Below, piece after piece: positions 33,927-42,540 of a DNA stretch of 64,000 nucleotides. The stretch is from Armatimonadota bacterium (GTDB lineage: Bacteria > Armatimonadota > HRBIN16), in contig BPGT01000004.1 in assembly GCA_026003175.1 (NCBI GenBank), forward strand, positions 139,570 through 203,569, read 5' to 3'. The translations under genes and the position numbers were made by a program. The notes beneath the pieces are model-generated. The model was not told where the DNA came from, searched no databases, and saw only the letters and a list, made by a program, of their open reading frames with translations. How positions within the stretch are numbered: the stretch's first letter is position 1; each line of letters begins with the position of its first letter.

Positions 33927-34739
33927 TTATGCCTCTACTCTGTCCACCTGATTGTACTCATCCGGTGGATGCCTATGCAGGAACTCGACTTTGTCGATGG
34001 CGGGAGCAGGCGATGGTTTCTGCTCCTCATCCTCTGTCGGAGGGGGAGGTAGCAGGTCGTTCTTGTTTACTTCGGCGTAACCGTGCTCCCTGCGCAAGGT
34101 GTTTAGTCGAGCCAGCAAGTCGTTGACCAGCTTGTCGGGCACGCCTGCCTGGATGTCCAGCTTCACCGCCGTCTCCAGTGCCTGCAGGATAGCGTCGGCA
34201 TCCCCCGCGTGTTTCAGCAGTTCACGTTCTATTTGCTCAGCAAGGTGATCTCGCCATGACCATACTTTATGGATGGGAACCAGTACCACAAGGTGAAAGA
34301 GCCAGCGGTGCGCTTCTTTAGAGAACCGCTCGCCCACAATGTAAGCTATAGGCGAGACGACAAGGATAATAGCTACCGTCAGCAGGATGGATTGTACGGT
34401 GTATCTCCTGCTCGTGACCGCTTCTATATAATTGCGTACAGCCAGCAAGGCGAGGGGACGTGGTGGAATTACCTCCAGCACGTGCTGAGGCAAGAGCAGA
34501 TGTGTTCCTTTCCAGCGCAATTGCTTCAACACAGGCTCTCGGGCGGGAGGCGAGTGAGCAGAGGTGCGGATAATCTCTACCGTCGGTGTAATCACCGTGT
34601 GCGTGTACAGCATGTAAGTGCATAGCCACTGGTAAAACTGTGCAAGGTCACTATGCATCGCTACCTGTTGCAGATGGTCTGTCAGCCGTTCCATTTTGAC
34701 CAAAAAGGGCGAGCAGCGGAGCCACTCGCCCTGTGTCAT
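33927..34739 (-). CDS. Membrane protein of unknown function downstream of hppA
   Basis: 270 residues. A soluble N-terminal half is followed by two membrane helices (about 120-140, SILLTVAIILVVSPIAYIV, and about 147-162, WLFHLVVLVPIHKVW). The charged C-terminal half is mostly helical, with a Pro-rich segment (LLPPPPTEDEEQ). No family recognised. ATG 34739 is 7 nt after the hppA stop without a clear ribosome site, so translation is likely coupled to hppA; an internal start at 34694 (MERLTDHL) is possible. Confidence 0.65.
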   Translation of the reverse strand: MTQGEWLRCSPFLVKMERLTDHLQQVAMHSDLAQFYQWLCTYMLYTHTVITPTVEIIRTSAHSPPAREPVLKQLRWKGTHLLLPQHVLEVIPPRPLALLAVRNYIEAVTSRRYTVQSILLTVAIILVVSPIAYIVGERFSKEAHRWLFHLVVLVPIHKVWSWRDHLAEQIERELLKHAGDADAILQALETAVKLDIQAGVPDKLVNDLLARLNTLRREHGYAEVNKNDLLPPPPTEDEEQKPSPAPAIDKVEFLHRHPPDEYNQVDRVEA

Positions 34740-34746
34740 CGGGGTT

Positions 34747-37176
34747 TTAGCGGTCGCCTTTGCCGGCAGGTACCGGTTCGGCGGTAGCGGTTGTCAGCTC
34801 CACCTGGTCTACGATGGAGCCTCGCTTGCTCCAGTAAACAGCGAAAGCCAGTGCCGCCAGCGCAACCAGCACAATCGCCAGACGGGCAGCAGGAGCAATC
34901 GGCTGGATTACCACCGGTGCGATCAAGATGCCCACTAGGTTCATCACCTTGATGAGCGGGTTCAGCGCGGGACCGGCGGTGTCCTTGAACGGGTCGCCAA
35001 CGGTATCGCAGATGACGCCTGCCTTGTGATACTCGGTGCCCTTACCGCCGAACAAACCGTCCTCTATCTTTTTCTTGGCATTATCCCACGCACCGCCGGA
35101 GTTTGCCAGCAGCACCGCCATCAGCTGTCCGGTGAGAATGGCTCCTGCTAGATAGCCGCCCAGAGCCTGTGCGCCCTTCACTGGGTCGCTGAAGCCCATA
35201 CCGAAGCCTACCAGCACCGGCAAAGCGATTGCCAGCACACCTGGTCCCAGCAGCTCCTTCTGCGCGGCAGCGGTAACGATAGCCACGCTGCGTCCGTAAT
35301 CGGGCTTTTCGGTGCCTGCCATGATACCCGGACGCTCGCGGAACTGTCGGCGCACCTCTTCAATCAGCTGGAACGCGGCACGCCCTACCGCCTTGATGGA
35401 GAACGCCGAGAACAGGAACGGCGCTGCACCACCGATCAGCAAGCCGATGAAGATTTCCGGCACATCCAGGGGCAATCCTTTGCCTACCAGCTTTGCGTCC
35501 TCCACGAAGGAGTGGAACAGCGCGGTTGCTGCTACTACTGCAGTCGCGATGGCAAACCCCTTCGTCAACGCCTTGGTGGTATTGCCCACCGAGTCGAGAC
35601 GGTGCACGATGCGGTCGCCGCTCAATTGACCCGGCACCACCTTTTGCTCCTTCAATGCGCCAGACATCTCAAAGATGCCATTAGCGTTGTCGGAGATAGG
35701 ACCGAACGTATCCATCGCCAGGATGAAGCCTGTGGTGGCGAGCAGTCCCAAGCCCGTCAGCGCGATGCCGTAGAACGAAAGGATAGCACCGCCGAACTGC
35801 TCGGGCGGGAAAATGAACAGCGGCGTCAGCAGAGCTACCACGATTGCGCCCACCGCCCACACACTGCTCTCCAGACCGGTTGCGAAGCCTTCGATAATCA
35901 TCGTGGCGGGACCGGTCTTGGAGGAGTAGGCGATTTCGGTGACGGGTTTCTTCTCGGTAGAAGTAAAGTACTCGGTGAGGCGTTCGATGAGCATCGCCAT
36001 CACCAATCCGGCCGCGTTGGCAAGGAAGAACCTCCACCACTCCACCTGACGTCCGCCATGTTCTGGCTTCAGAGTGATGTCGTTCATCAGGAAATAGCTG
36101 ACCGCGGCGAAACCTGCCAGCGCCACCCACCACGAGATATTGAACCCCACGGTGATGGGGCGCATGGGGTCAAGGTCTTCACGGTCGGCTCCACGCACGC
36201 CCAGCACGCCGATAATGGAGGCGATAACACCCACCGCACGCACCAGCAGAGCGTACACGATGAGCTTCAACACAGCCGCGCCCGTTAAAACACTGGCGGT
36301 AGCTGCGCCAAGGATAATCGCCGCAACCAGCGTGACCTCGTAGGACTCGAACACGTCCGCCGCCATGCCAGCGCAGTCGCCTACGTTATCGCCCACGTTA
36401 TCGGCGATGGTGGCAGGGTTGCGTGGGTCGTCTTCGGGGATACCGGCTTCCACCTTACCGACGAGGTCCGCACCCACATCGGCGGCTTTGGTGTAGATGC
36501 CACCGCCTACACGCATGAACAGCGCGGCAAGGCTACCACCGAACCCGAAGCCTACCAGGACCTTCATCGCATCTTCCTTAAAAAGCAGGAAGATGGTGAT
36601 GGCTCCCAGCAATCCCAGACCGACGGTTGCCATTCCCGACACCGCGCCCGCGCGGAAGGCGGTTTCCAGCGCGCCCTTAAAGGTGGTAAGCGCCTGATTG
36701 GCGGTGCGCATGTTGCCCTTGACCGCCATATCCATACCCACCACGCCGGCGAAGTAAGACGCGGCGACGCCCATGAAGAACGCTATCGCCACGCCAACGG
36801 CAAGAACGGGTTTATCCGAGTAGACGGGTGTGTACAGCAACCACAGACCGACCGTGATGAGTAGCACGAACCATATCATAGTCTTCGCCTGCCGCTTCAG
36901 GTAGGCGTACGCGCCGTCCTGAATAGCACGCCCGACCTCTTGCATCTTTTCGCTTCCAGGGCTTTGCTTCAACGTCCACGCGCGCAGCCACAAACCGAAT
37001 CCCACCGCCAACAGTGCGAACAGCAGCACCACCCACAGCACCATGCGCTCGGTAGGACCGAATGGGGGGAGTTCGATGGCTTCGGCGGCATGCGCCCGTG
37101 AGACGCCCAGCAACGCAAACAGCATGAACGCAAGCAACACGAAACTGCCGCGCCCTGCCTGTTTTATCAAAAGCAT
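34747..37176 (-). CDS. hppA: Membrane-bound H+-translocating pyrophosphatase, K+-independent type
   Basis: 809 residues with about 16 membrane helices. The substrate site shows GKVEAGIPEDDPRNPATIAD and DNVGDNVGDCAGMAADVFES. GNTTKALTKGF has Lys at the position that is Ala in K+-dependent enzymes (A/K460 switch) and Thr three residues on, both marks of the K+-independent proton-pumping class. It couples pyrophosphate hydrolysis to proton export. The longer N terminus begins with a signal-like helix (GSFVLLAFMLFALLGVSRAHA). Confidence 0.96.
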   Translation of the reverse strand: MLLIKQAGRGSFVLLAFMLFALLGVSRAHAAEAIELPPFGPTERMVLWVVLLFALLAVGFGLWLRAWTLKQSPGSEKMQEVGRAIQDGAYAYLKRQAKTMIWFVLLITVGLWLLYTPVYSDKPVLAVGVAIAFFMGVAASYFAGVVGMDMAVKGNMRTANQALTTFKGALETAFRAGAVSGMATVGLGLLGAITIFLLFKEDAMKVLVGFGFGGSLAALFMRVGGGIYTKAADVGADLVGKVEAGIPEDDPRNPATIADNVGDNVGDCAGMAADVFESYEVTLVAAIILGAATASVLTGAAVLKLIVYALLVRAVGVIASIIGVLGVRGADREDLDPMRPITVGFNISWWVALAGFAAVSYFLMNDITLKPEHGGRQVEWWRFFLANAAGLVMAMLIERLTEYFTSTEKKPVTEIAYSSKTGPATMIIEGFATGLESSVWAVGAIVVALLTPLFIFPPEQFGGAILSFYGIALTGLGLLATTGFILAMDTFGPISDNANGIFEMSGALKEQKVVPGQLSGDRIVHRLDSVGNTTKALTKGFAIATAVVAATALFHSFVEDAKLVGKGLPLDVPEIFIGLLIGGAAPFLFSAFSIKAVGRAAFQLIEEVRRQFRERPGIMAGTEKPDYGRSVAIVTAAAQKELLGPGVLAIALPVLVGFGMGFSDPVKGAQALGGYLAGAILTGQLMAVLLANSGGAWDNAKKKIEDGLFGGKGTEYHKAGVICDTVGDPFKDTAGPALNPLIKVMNLVGILIAPVVIQPIAPAARLAIVLVALAALAFAVYWSKRGSIVDQVELTTATAEPVPAGKGDR

Positions 37177-37273
37177 CGCTGCCTCCTATCCTCCTGTGTC
37201 TCTCAACGAAGTGATACCTTGTTGGAAAAGGGGTGAGTTTGTGGCTGTGGCAGGCAAACAAACTCACGATGTT

Positions 37274-37302
37274 ATTATATGCCCAGTTTGGCTGGATGTC
37301 AA
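37274..37302 (-). promoter_or_regulatory. Consensus sigma-70 promoter of hppA
   Basis: On the minus strand TTGACA (37302-37297), 17 nt, TATAAT (37279-37274), about 100 nt before ATG 37176. The rest of 37177-37419 shows no gene. Confidence 0.8.
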
Positions 37303-37419
37303 GCAGGCATAACAAATAGGACAAGAGAAGGCAAACAACGCCAACTCCCCGTGATTTTACCTGTTTTCACCGAAAAATTTGCAAAATTCTCCATTCAAAA
37401 AGATGTGTACCTTTAGAAG

Positions 37420-37435
37420 TGGTACGATTCTTGCA
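37420..37435 (+). promoter_or_regulatory. Sigma-54-type promoter of the exosortase/EPS locus
   Basis: TGGTACGATTCTTGCA keeps the invariant GG-N10-GC of -24/-12 promoters, about 108 nt before the exosortase start. Exosortase/PEP-CTERM systems in proteobacteria are known to be linked to RpoN and the PrsK/PrsR pair; that link here is inference. Confidence 0.6.
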
Positions 37436-37542
37436 TTATATACAAGTGGGGGGACGAAACGAGGCGGTAGACCTCGTGTGGAATAAAAAGGTAGACTTAT
37501 GGGGGTTCGCTCGTCCATGATGCGAATGAAGGAGTGAAGTAT

Positions 37543-38403
37543 ATGGAAGTAGAGATGGCTACTCAACAGCAGGCGGCGTCTTCGGTAGACCGTCGACAGG
37601 TGGTGTTACTTTTTGCCTCGGTCGTTCTTTTCATTGCCTTTTTTGCACCCAGCTTTGCTTTTCTGGTTGACCGATGGTCGCACAGCGATGAGTTCTCGCA
37701 TGGGTTTTTAGTGCCGCTGGTTAGCTTGTTCTTACTCTGGCAAAAGCGGGAGGTGATTCGCCGCACGCCTTTGCAGGTATGCTCTTGGGGATTGCCAGTT
37801 CTGGCTCTGGGCTTGCTGATGCAGGTTGCCAGCGAATGGGCGTCGGTCACGTTTCTTAAGGCGCTGGCAGTTCCGGTGGCGATAGGAGGGCTGGCGTGGT
37901 ATCTGGTCGGCACGCGTATGATGCGGGTGGTGTTCTTTCCGTATCTCTTCCTCTATTTCGCGGTGCCATGGCCCGACTTTGCTATCGAGATGCTCAGCGT
38001 GCCATTGCAGCACTTCAGCGCGGCGGCATCCACGATGTTGCTTGGGCTGGCTGGCGTGCCCATCGAGCGGGAAGGGGTGCACATGTGGACACCTCGCTTC
38101 GATGTGGAGGTCGCGGTGCCGTGCAGCGGCATCCGCTCGATGGTGGCGATACTGGGTATTGCTGCTCTGGTAGGCTACTTGACGCAGGGCAAGTTGTGGG
38201 CGAAAGGCGTGGTGTTTCTTTCGGGCATACCGATAACAATGCTGGCGAACGTCTTACGTATTGCCGCCATCGTGGTGATGGGGCATTATGTGAGCCATGA
38301 TTTCGCGATGACCTTTTTCCATGACTACTCCTCACCGTTTCTGTTTTTTATCTCGGCGTTAAGCCTTTTAGGCGTCAAAAAACTGGTGGAGAAGGTACAA
38401 TGA
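37543..38403 (+). CDS. Exosortase (PEP-CTERM protein-processing transpeptidase)
   Basis: 286 residues, about eight membrane helices. The active site is complete: Cys in VAVPCSGIRSM, Arg in MLANVLRIAAIV and His in FFHDYSSPF. Exosortase cleaves PEP-CTERM proteins at the membrane, probably transferring them to a surface carrier; the two CHRD proteins at 18.9-20.1 kb are its candidate substrates. ATG 37543 is favoured over GTG 37534 by AAGGAG at 8 nt. Overlaps epsI as ATGA. Confidence 0.94.
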   Translation: MEVEMATQQQAASSVDRRQVVLLFASVVLFIAFFAPSFAFLVDRWSHSDEFSHGFLVPLVSLFLLWQKREVIRRTPLQVCSWGLPVLALGLLMQVASEWASVTFLKALAVPVAIGGLAWYLVGTRMMRVVFFPYLFLYFAVPWPDFAIEMLSVPLQHFSAAASTMLLGLAGVPIEREGVHMWTPRFDVEVAVPCSGIRSMVAILGIAALVGYLTQGKLWAKGVVFLSGIPITMLANVLRIAAIVVMGHYVSHDFAMTFFHDYSSPFLFFISALSLLGVKKLVEKVQ

Positions 38404-39086
38404 GAAGAGACTATCGTCCCAACTACTGGGTAGTGATCGCGATGCTGCTGCTGGCATGGGGCATGGTAGTGTATGCCCGGCAGGCGGAGAACCACGTCAT
38501 CACGTTCCCGATAAATACGAATCAAGTACCTGAGACCATCGCTGGCTTTCGGATGGTGGAACAACAGGATTTGGATGATCTGTCTAAACAGATGCTAACG
38601 CCTGACGCCTACATCGTGCGCAACTACGCGAATGAGGCAGGGTATCCTGTTAACGTTCTGGTGATATACGGGCATCAGAAGAACACTTTCCACTCGCCAG
38701 GTTATTGTCTGCCGGGCGGCGGCTGGGCAATACAAAAGAAAGAGATCGAGAAAGTACCCGTAGTTGCACCGGATGACAGACAGTATGAGGCGGAAATGAA
38801 CCGCTTTCTACTGCAGAAAAACGAGCAGAAGCAGGTGGTGTTGTATTGCTTTATCGAGGGTGGGCGTGTGACGCCGAGCATCTTTCGGCATAACTGGTAT
38901 CTTCTGCAGGACAGGTTACTGCATCGTCCCGCGATGGGTGCGCTGCTGCGAATCATCGTGCCTGTTGCCGATAATGAGGAACAGGCAGCGGGAATCGCGC
39001 GGTCATTCGCGCGCGAACTGGTGCCCATCGTGCAGCACCAGCTGGTCGGGAAGCAAGCGAACGAAAGCAAACGAAGGAGTGAGTGA
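38400..39086 (+). CDS. EpsI family exosortase-associated protein
   Basis: 228 residues with an N-terminal anchor (WVVIAMLLLAWGMVVYA) and the EpsI/DUF3485 hallmark HSPGYCLPGGGW, then an alternating strand/helix region. EpsI genes accompany or are fused to exosortase and are needed for exopolysaccharide production; biochemical role unknown. Overlaps both neighbours by 4 nt or less. Confidence 0.92.
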   Translation: MRRDYRPNYWVVIAMLLLAWGMVVYARQAENHVITFPINTNQVPETIAGFRMVEQQDLDDLSKQMLTPDAYIVRNYANEAGYPVNVLVIYGHQKNTFHSPGYCLPGGGWAIQKKEIEKVPVVAPDDRQYEAEMNRFLLQKNEQKQVVLYCFIEGGRVTPSIFRHNWYLLQDRLLHRPAMGALLRIIVPVADNEEQAAGIARSFARELVPIVQHQLVGKQANESKRRSE

Positions 39087-39091
39087 GGCGT

Positions 39092-41494
39092 ATGAATTCG
39101 GTCATCATGAGCGAAGCGAACCAGAATCAGTGGGATTTCTGGCGGATATATCGCATCCTGCGCAAGCGAATCTGGTTGATACTGGCGGCTGTCATCATCA
39201 CCGTCGGCACGGCGGCGATTGGCTTGCAGTTCTTCGGGAAGCAATACGTTGCCTACCGCTACGTGCAGCCGTCGGAGAGTATTTTACGTCCTCCTGGCGA
39301 TACGAAGTCATCCGAAGAACGTGGAGCACGTGACCGCAAGCTGGCAACACTACTGCAGCTGGCGAATTCGCCGGGTGTGGTGGAGATGGCGATGGCTCAG
39401 ACCTACGCAGACGTCGCCATGCCTGGTGAAACAGTGTCTCCGGAAAAGGCAAGTGTCAGCGTCCTGAGCGATGTAGGTATCACTCGCGAGGAAATTGCTC
39501 AGATGCGCCAGAAGGGGCAAATTGAGGCACAGATCAACAGCGCTCCTGGCGAAGGCGGGCGCGTCAACACCGATCTCATCGTGTTCACTGCCAAAGCCCC
39601 GAAAGCAGAGCAAGCGAAGGCAATCGTCGATACTTTCACTGTCGCTTTCAAAAAGTTCTACGAGGAGTACAGCCGTCAGAGTCTGCGTAGTAATGTGAAC
39701 TTCCTCCAACGCGAGATGGAGAACGCTCGTAAGCAGCTGGAAGCGAAAGAGAGAGCGCTGAAGGAGTTGCGAAAGCAGAAGGGGATTGTGGATTTGCAAT
39801 CGGCTGTACAGGGTGACTATTCTGTACTCACTCCGCTTCGCCAAAAGGTGGAGGAGCTGCAGACTCAGCTTGCCTCTACCCGTTCACTCCTGGCGGAAAA
39901 GCGCAGGCAGTTTGCTCAGACACCGGAGACGCTTCCCGACCCCGTGGCGAAGACCGCTGCTGCTCAGGCACTGGAGAAGGAGCATGCCGACCTCTTAGCC
40001 CAGTATTACAGTTTCAAAGGCACCTACACGGAAGAGAACCCGATCATGCAGCAGCTGCAGCGGCGCATCCGCGAGGTGGAGCGCAAACTGCAAGAGGAAG
40101 AACAAAAGCGTCCGCGTATCGCGAATGCGGCTTATGTCTCATTACGGGACGAGATTCGAACGCTCGAGGCAAAGGAGCGAGAGCTGGCAACTGCATTAGC
40201 AGAGGCGAACGCACAGGTTGCCAAATACGAGCAACGCCTGTCGAACTACCAGGGTTTGGACGTGGATCTGCAGGCGGCGACGGCAGATTATCAGCTGGCT
40301 CTGGATAGCTACAACCGCTTGTTCAATCAGTATCAAGCTGCGTTGCTCAACCTCAACGCGAACACGGAGAGCTTTATTACCCTGATGGGGGAAACCGCTG
40401 TCGAAGGACCCGTTCGCGCCGGACCGAACCCGATGCAGGTGATCATTGCGGCGATACTGCTGAGCCTGTTCCTGGGCATCGGTATCGCGGTGGGTCTGGA
40501 GGTGGTGGATAACACCGTCAAGACCACCCACGATGCGCAGCAACTAATCGGCTTGCCGGTGACGGGTGTCATCCCGCGTCTGGAGAGCGGAGACAGGAAC
40601 CTGTTGCCCAAGATTACGCATGTGGAACCCGCCTCGCCACACGCGGAGTCGTACCGCTTCGTCGGCGAAGACCTGTTGCTGACCCTGGAGGAGCACCCGG
40701 ATATCCGTTCCATCATGGTCGCCACGGTGCGACCGGGGCAGGGCGGTACGTCCACTATCACTAACCTTGCCATCACCCTGGCGCAGGGCGGCAAGCGGGT
40801 GATTCTGGTGGACGGTGATATGCGTCGCCCTTCCCTGCACAAGGTGTTCAACGTGAGCAACGACATCGGTCTCAGCTCGGTGCTGGCGAACGGGTTGCAG
40901 ATAGCAGAGGTGCTTCGCCCAACGGAGGTAGACAATCTGGTGCTGGTGCCTGCGGGTCCCGCGCCGAAGAACCCCTGGCAGTTACTGCGCTCGCAGAAGA
41001 TGCAGGAGGTAGTAGAAGCGTTAGAACAGAGCTGCGACATTGTGCTCTTTGACACGCCCAGTGCAGCGGTGTTTGCGGACGCTTCGGTGATGGCATCGCT
41101 GGTGGACGGTGTAGTGGTGGTTGTTCGCGCCAACCACATCCCGCGTGGCAGCGAGCTGCAGGTAAGGCATCTGCTCAACAAGGCGAAGGTCAAGCTACTC
41201 GGGGTCGTTCTCAACGACGCCGCGCCGGAGATGGTGGACAGCTATTATTACCACAGCCACTACTACCACCACACCAACGGCAAAGGCGAGTTGCCTCCGC
41301 CCAACGCGGCTAAGCCGTCCGGTGCGAAGCCAGTGGCGGTGCGTCCATCCAGAAGCAAGGGTACGAGCACTCCGAAAGGCGCTCAGGCGAAGGAGGCGGA
41401 AAAGACCCACATCGTGCCTGTAGACCCCAACGCGCGCGTGGAAGTGCGTCGGGAAGATGTGCTGGGGAAGGGAGATAGCGGAGGTAACGGATGA
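39092..41494 (+). CDS. Polysaccharide chain-length determinant/tyrosine-kinase-like protein with altered Walker A
   Basis: 800 residues from ATG 39092 (AAGGAG upstream). Wzz domain with a first membrane helix (about 27-48), a long periplasmic coiled coil (about 190-400), a second membrane helix (MQVIIAAILLSLFLGIGIAV) and a cytoplasmic BY-kinase domain (about 500-720). Walker A reads RPGQGGTST, with Gly in place of the catalytic Lys of GEGKST, while A' VILVDGDMRRPS and B VLFDTPS are kept. The Tyr-rich tail DSYYYHSHYYHH is present. It would control export and chain length; kinase activity is doubtful. Confidence 0.9.
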   Translation: MNSVIMSEANQNQWDFWRIYRILRKRIWLILAAVIITVGTAAIGLQFFGKQYVAYRYVQPSESILRPPGDTKSSEERGARDRKLATLLQLANSPGVVEMAMAQTYADVAMPGETVSPEKASVSVLSDVGITREEIAQMRQKGQIEAQINSAPGEGGRVNTDLIVFTAKAPKAEQAKAIVDTFTVAFKKFYEEYSRQSLRSNVNFLQREMENARKQLEAKERALKELRKQKGIVDLQSAVQGDYSVLTPLRQKVEELQTQLASTRSLLAEKRRQFAQTPETLPDPVAKTAAAQALEKEHADLLAQYYSFKGTYTEENPIMQQLQRRIREVERKLQEEEQKRPRIANAAYVSLRDEIRTLEAKERELATALAEANAQVAKYEQRLSNYQGLDVDLQAATADYQLALDSYNRLFNQYQAALLNLNANTESFITLMGETAVEGPVRAGPNPMQVIIAAILLSLFLGIGIAVGLEVVDNTVKTTHDAQQLIGLPVTGVIPRLESGDRNLLPKITHVEPASPHAESYRFVGEDLLLTLEEHPDIRSIMVATVRPGQGGTSTITNLAITLAQGGKRVILVDGDMRRPSLHKVFNVSNDIGLSSVLANGLQIAEVLRPTEVDNLVLVPAGPAPKNPWQLLRSQKMQEVVEALEQSCDIVLFDTPSAAVFADASVMASLVDGVVVVVRANHIPRGSELQVRHLLNKAKVKLLGVVLNDAAPEMVDSYYYHSHYYHHTNGKGELPPPNAAKPSGAKPVAVRPSRSKGTSTPKGAQAKEAEKTHIVPVDPNARVEVRREDVLGKGDSGGNG

Positions 41495-42540
41495 GAGAAA
41501 CCCGTGCGGAGGCGGCAGTCTGGAAGCAGCAACCCTTGACGGAGGAGGAGCGACTGCTTTCTGTGCAATCACAGGAGAGCGACATGGTGCGCAAGCGAAG
41601 AGTGCTTATCGTGGGGGCTGGTGAAGTGGGACACATGCTCGCTCGCAACCTGCAGGAGGCTGGCTACGAGGTTATCGGCTTCGTAGATGATGAGATAGAA
41701 GCCTCTGTTACTGGATTGCGAGTGCTGGGTTCGCGTGCGGATATAGAGCGCATCGTGGATAAGTATCAGGTGGACGAAGTGATGATTGCCTATGCTCCCA
41801 CATGGCAGCAGCGTCTTGCGGAGATGCTGGTGAGCAACGGACATCGGCATGTGAAGATAAAAGTGGTGCCGAACATTGTGGAAGTGGTGCTGAGCGGTCC
41901 CGTTGCAGACAGGGTGGGGGATGTTCCAGTAGTGGATATTACCCCGCGCCTTCCTTCCGGGCGCTTGCTTATTGCGAAGCGAGTGTTTGACATCGTGTTT
42001 GCCTCGCTTGGACTACTAGTCAGTTTTCCGTTTCTACTGCTCGCGGCAGCAGCGATTAAGTTGACGTCGCCGGGGCCGATTATCTACAAGCAAGAGCGCG
42101 TGGGTAAAGACGGTAAGGTGTTCTATATCTTCAAGCTACGTACGATGGTACGCGATGCGGAGAAAATCACGGGTCCGGTGCTGGCAAGCAAAGGAGACCC
42201 GCGCATTACCACAGTGGGACGTATTTTACGCGCCACGAAACTGGACGAAGTGCCGCAGTTTATCAACGTACTATGGGGACACATGAGCATTGTGGGACCA
42301 CGCCCCGAGCGTCCGAATTTTGTGGAAGAGTACAGGGAGCGCATCCCACACTACGATGAGCGACACCGTATTAAACCGGGCATCACGGGTTGGGCGCAGG
42401 TGATGGGCGGGTATCACACCACCGTTTACGACAAGCTGCGCTACGACCTGATGTACCTGTATCACATGTCGCTGTGGCTGGATCTGAAGATTATCTTATT
42501 GACCATCTGGACGGTGCTTAAGCGTCGGGAGGGATGTTGA
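41491..42540 (+). CDS. Exopolysaccharide initiating sugar transferase (WbaP/EpsB type)
   Basis: 349 residues. A nucleotide-binding-like CoA/Rossmann segment (VLIVGAGEVGHMLARNL) is followed by one membrane helix and the polyisoprenyl-phosphate sugar-1-phosphate transferase domain: KRVFDIVFASLGLL, SPGPIIYKQERVGKDGK, FKLRTM, KLDEVPQFINVLWG, SIVGPRPERP. It transfers the first sugar phosphate to undecaprenyl phosphate. The N-terminal membrane helices typical of full-length homologs are absent. Coupled by ATGA to the gene before. Confidence 0.93.
   Translation: MRETRAEAAVWKQQPLTEEERLLSVQSQESDMVRKRRVLIVGAGEVGHMLARNLQEAGYEVIGFVDDEIEASVTGLRVLGSRADIERIVDKYQVDEVMIAYAPTWQQRLAEMLVSNGHRHVKIKVVPNIVEVVLSGPVADRVGDVPVVDITPRLPSGRLLIAKRVFDIVFASLGLLVSFPFLLLAAAAIKLTSPGPIIYKQERVGKDGKVFYIFKLRTMVRDAEKITGPVLASKGDPRITTVGRILRATKLDEVPQFINVLWGHMSIVGPRPERPNFVEEYRERIPHYDERHRIKPGITGWAQVMGGYHTTVYDKLRYDLMYLYHMSLWLDLKIILLTIWTVLKRREGC

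Noticed and set aside
40333-41214. 293-codon frame antisense to the BY-kinase gene
   Set aside because: Ser/Thr/Arg-rich shadow frame of a strongly coding region.
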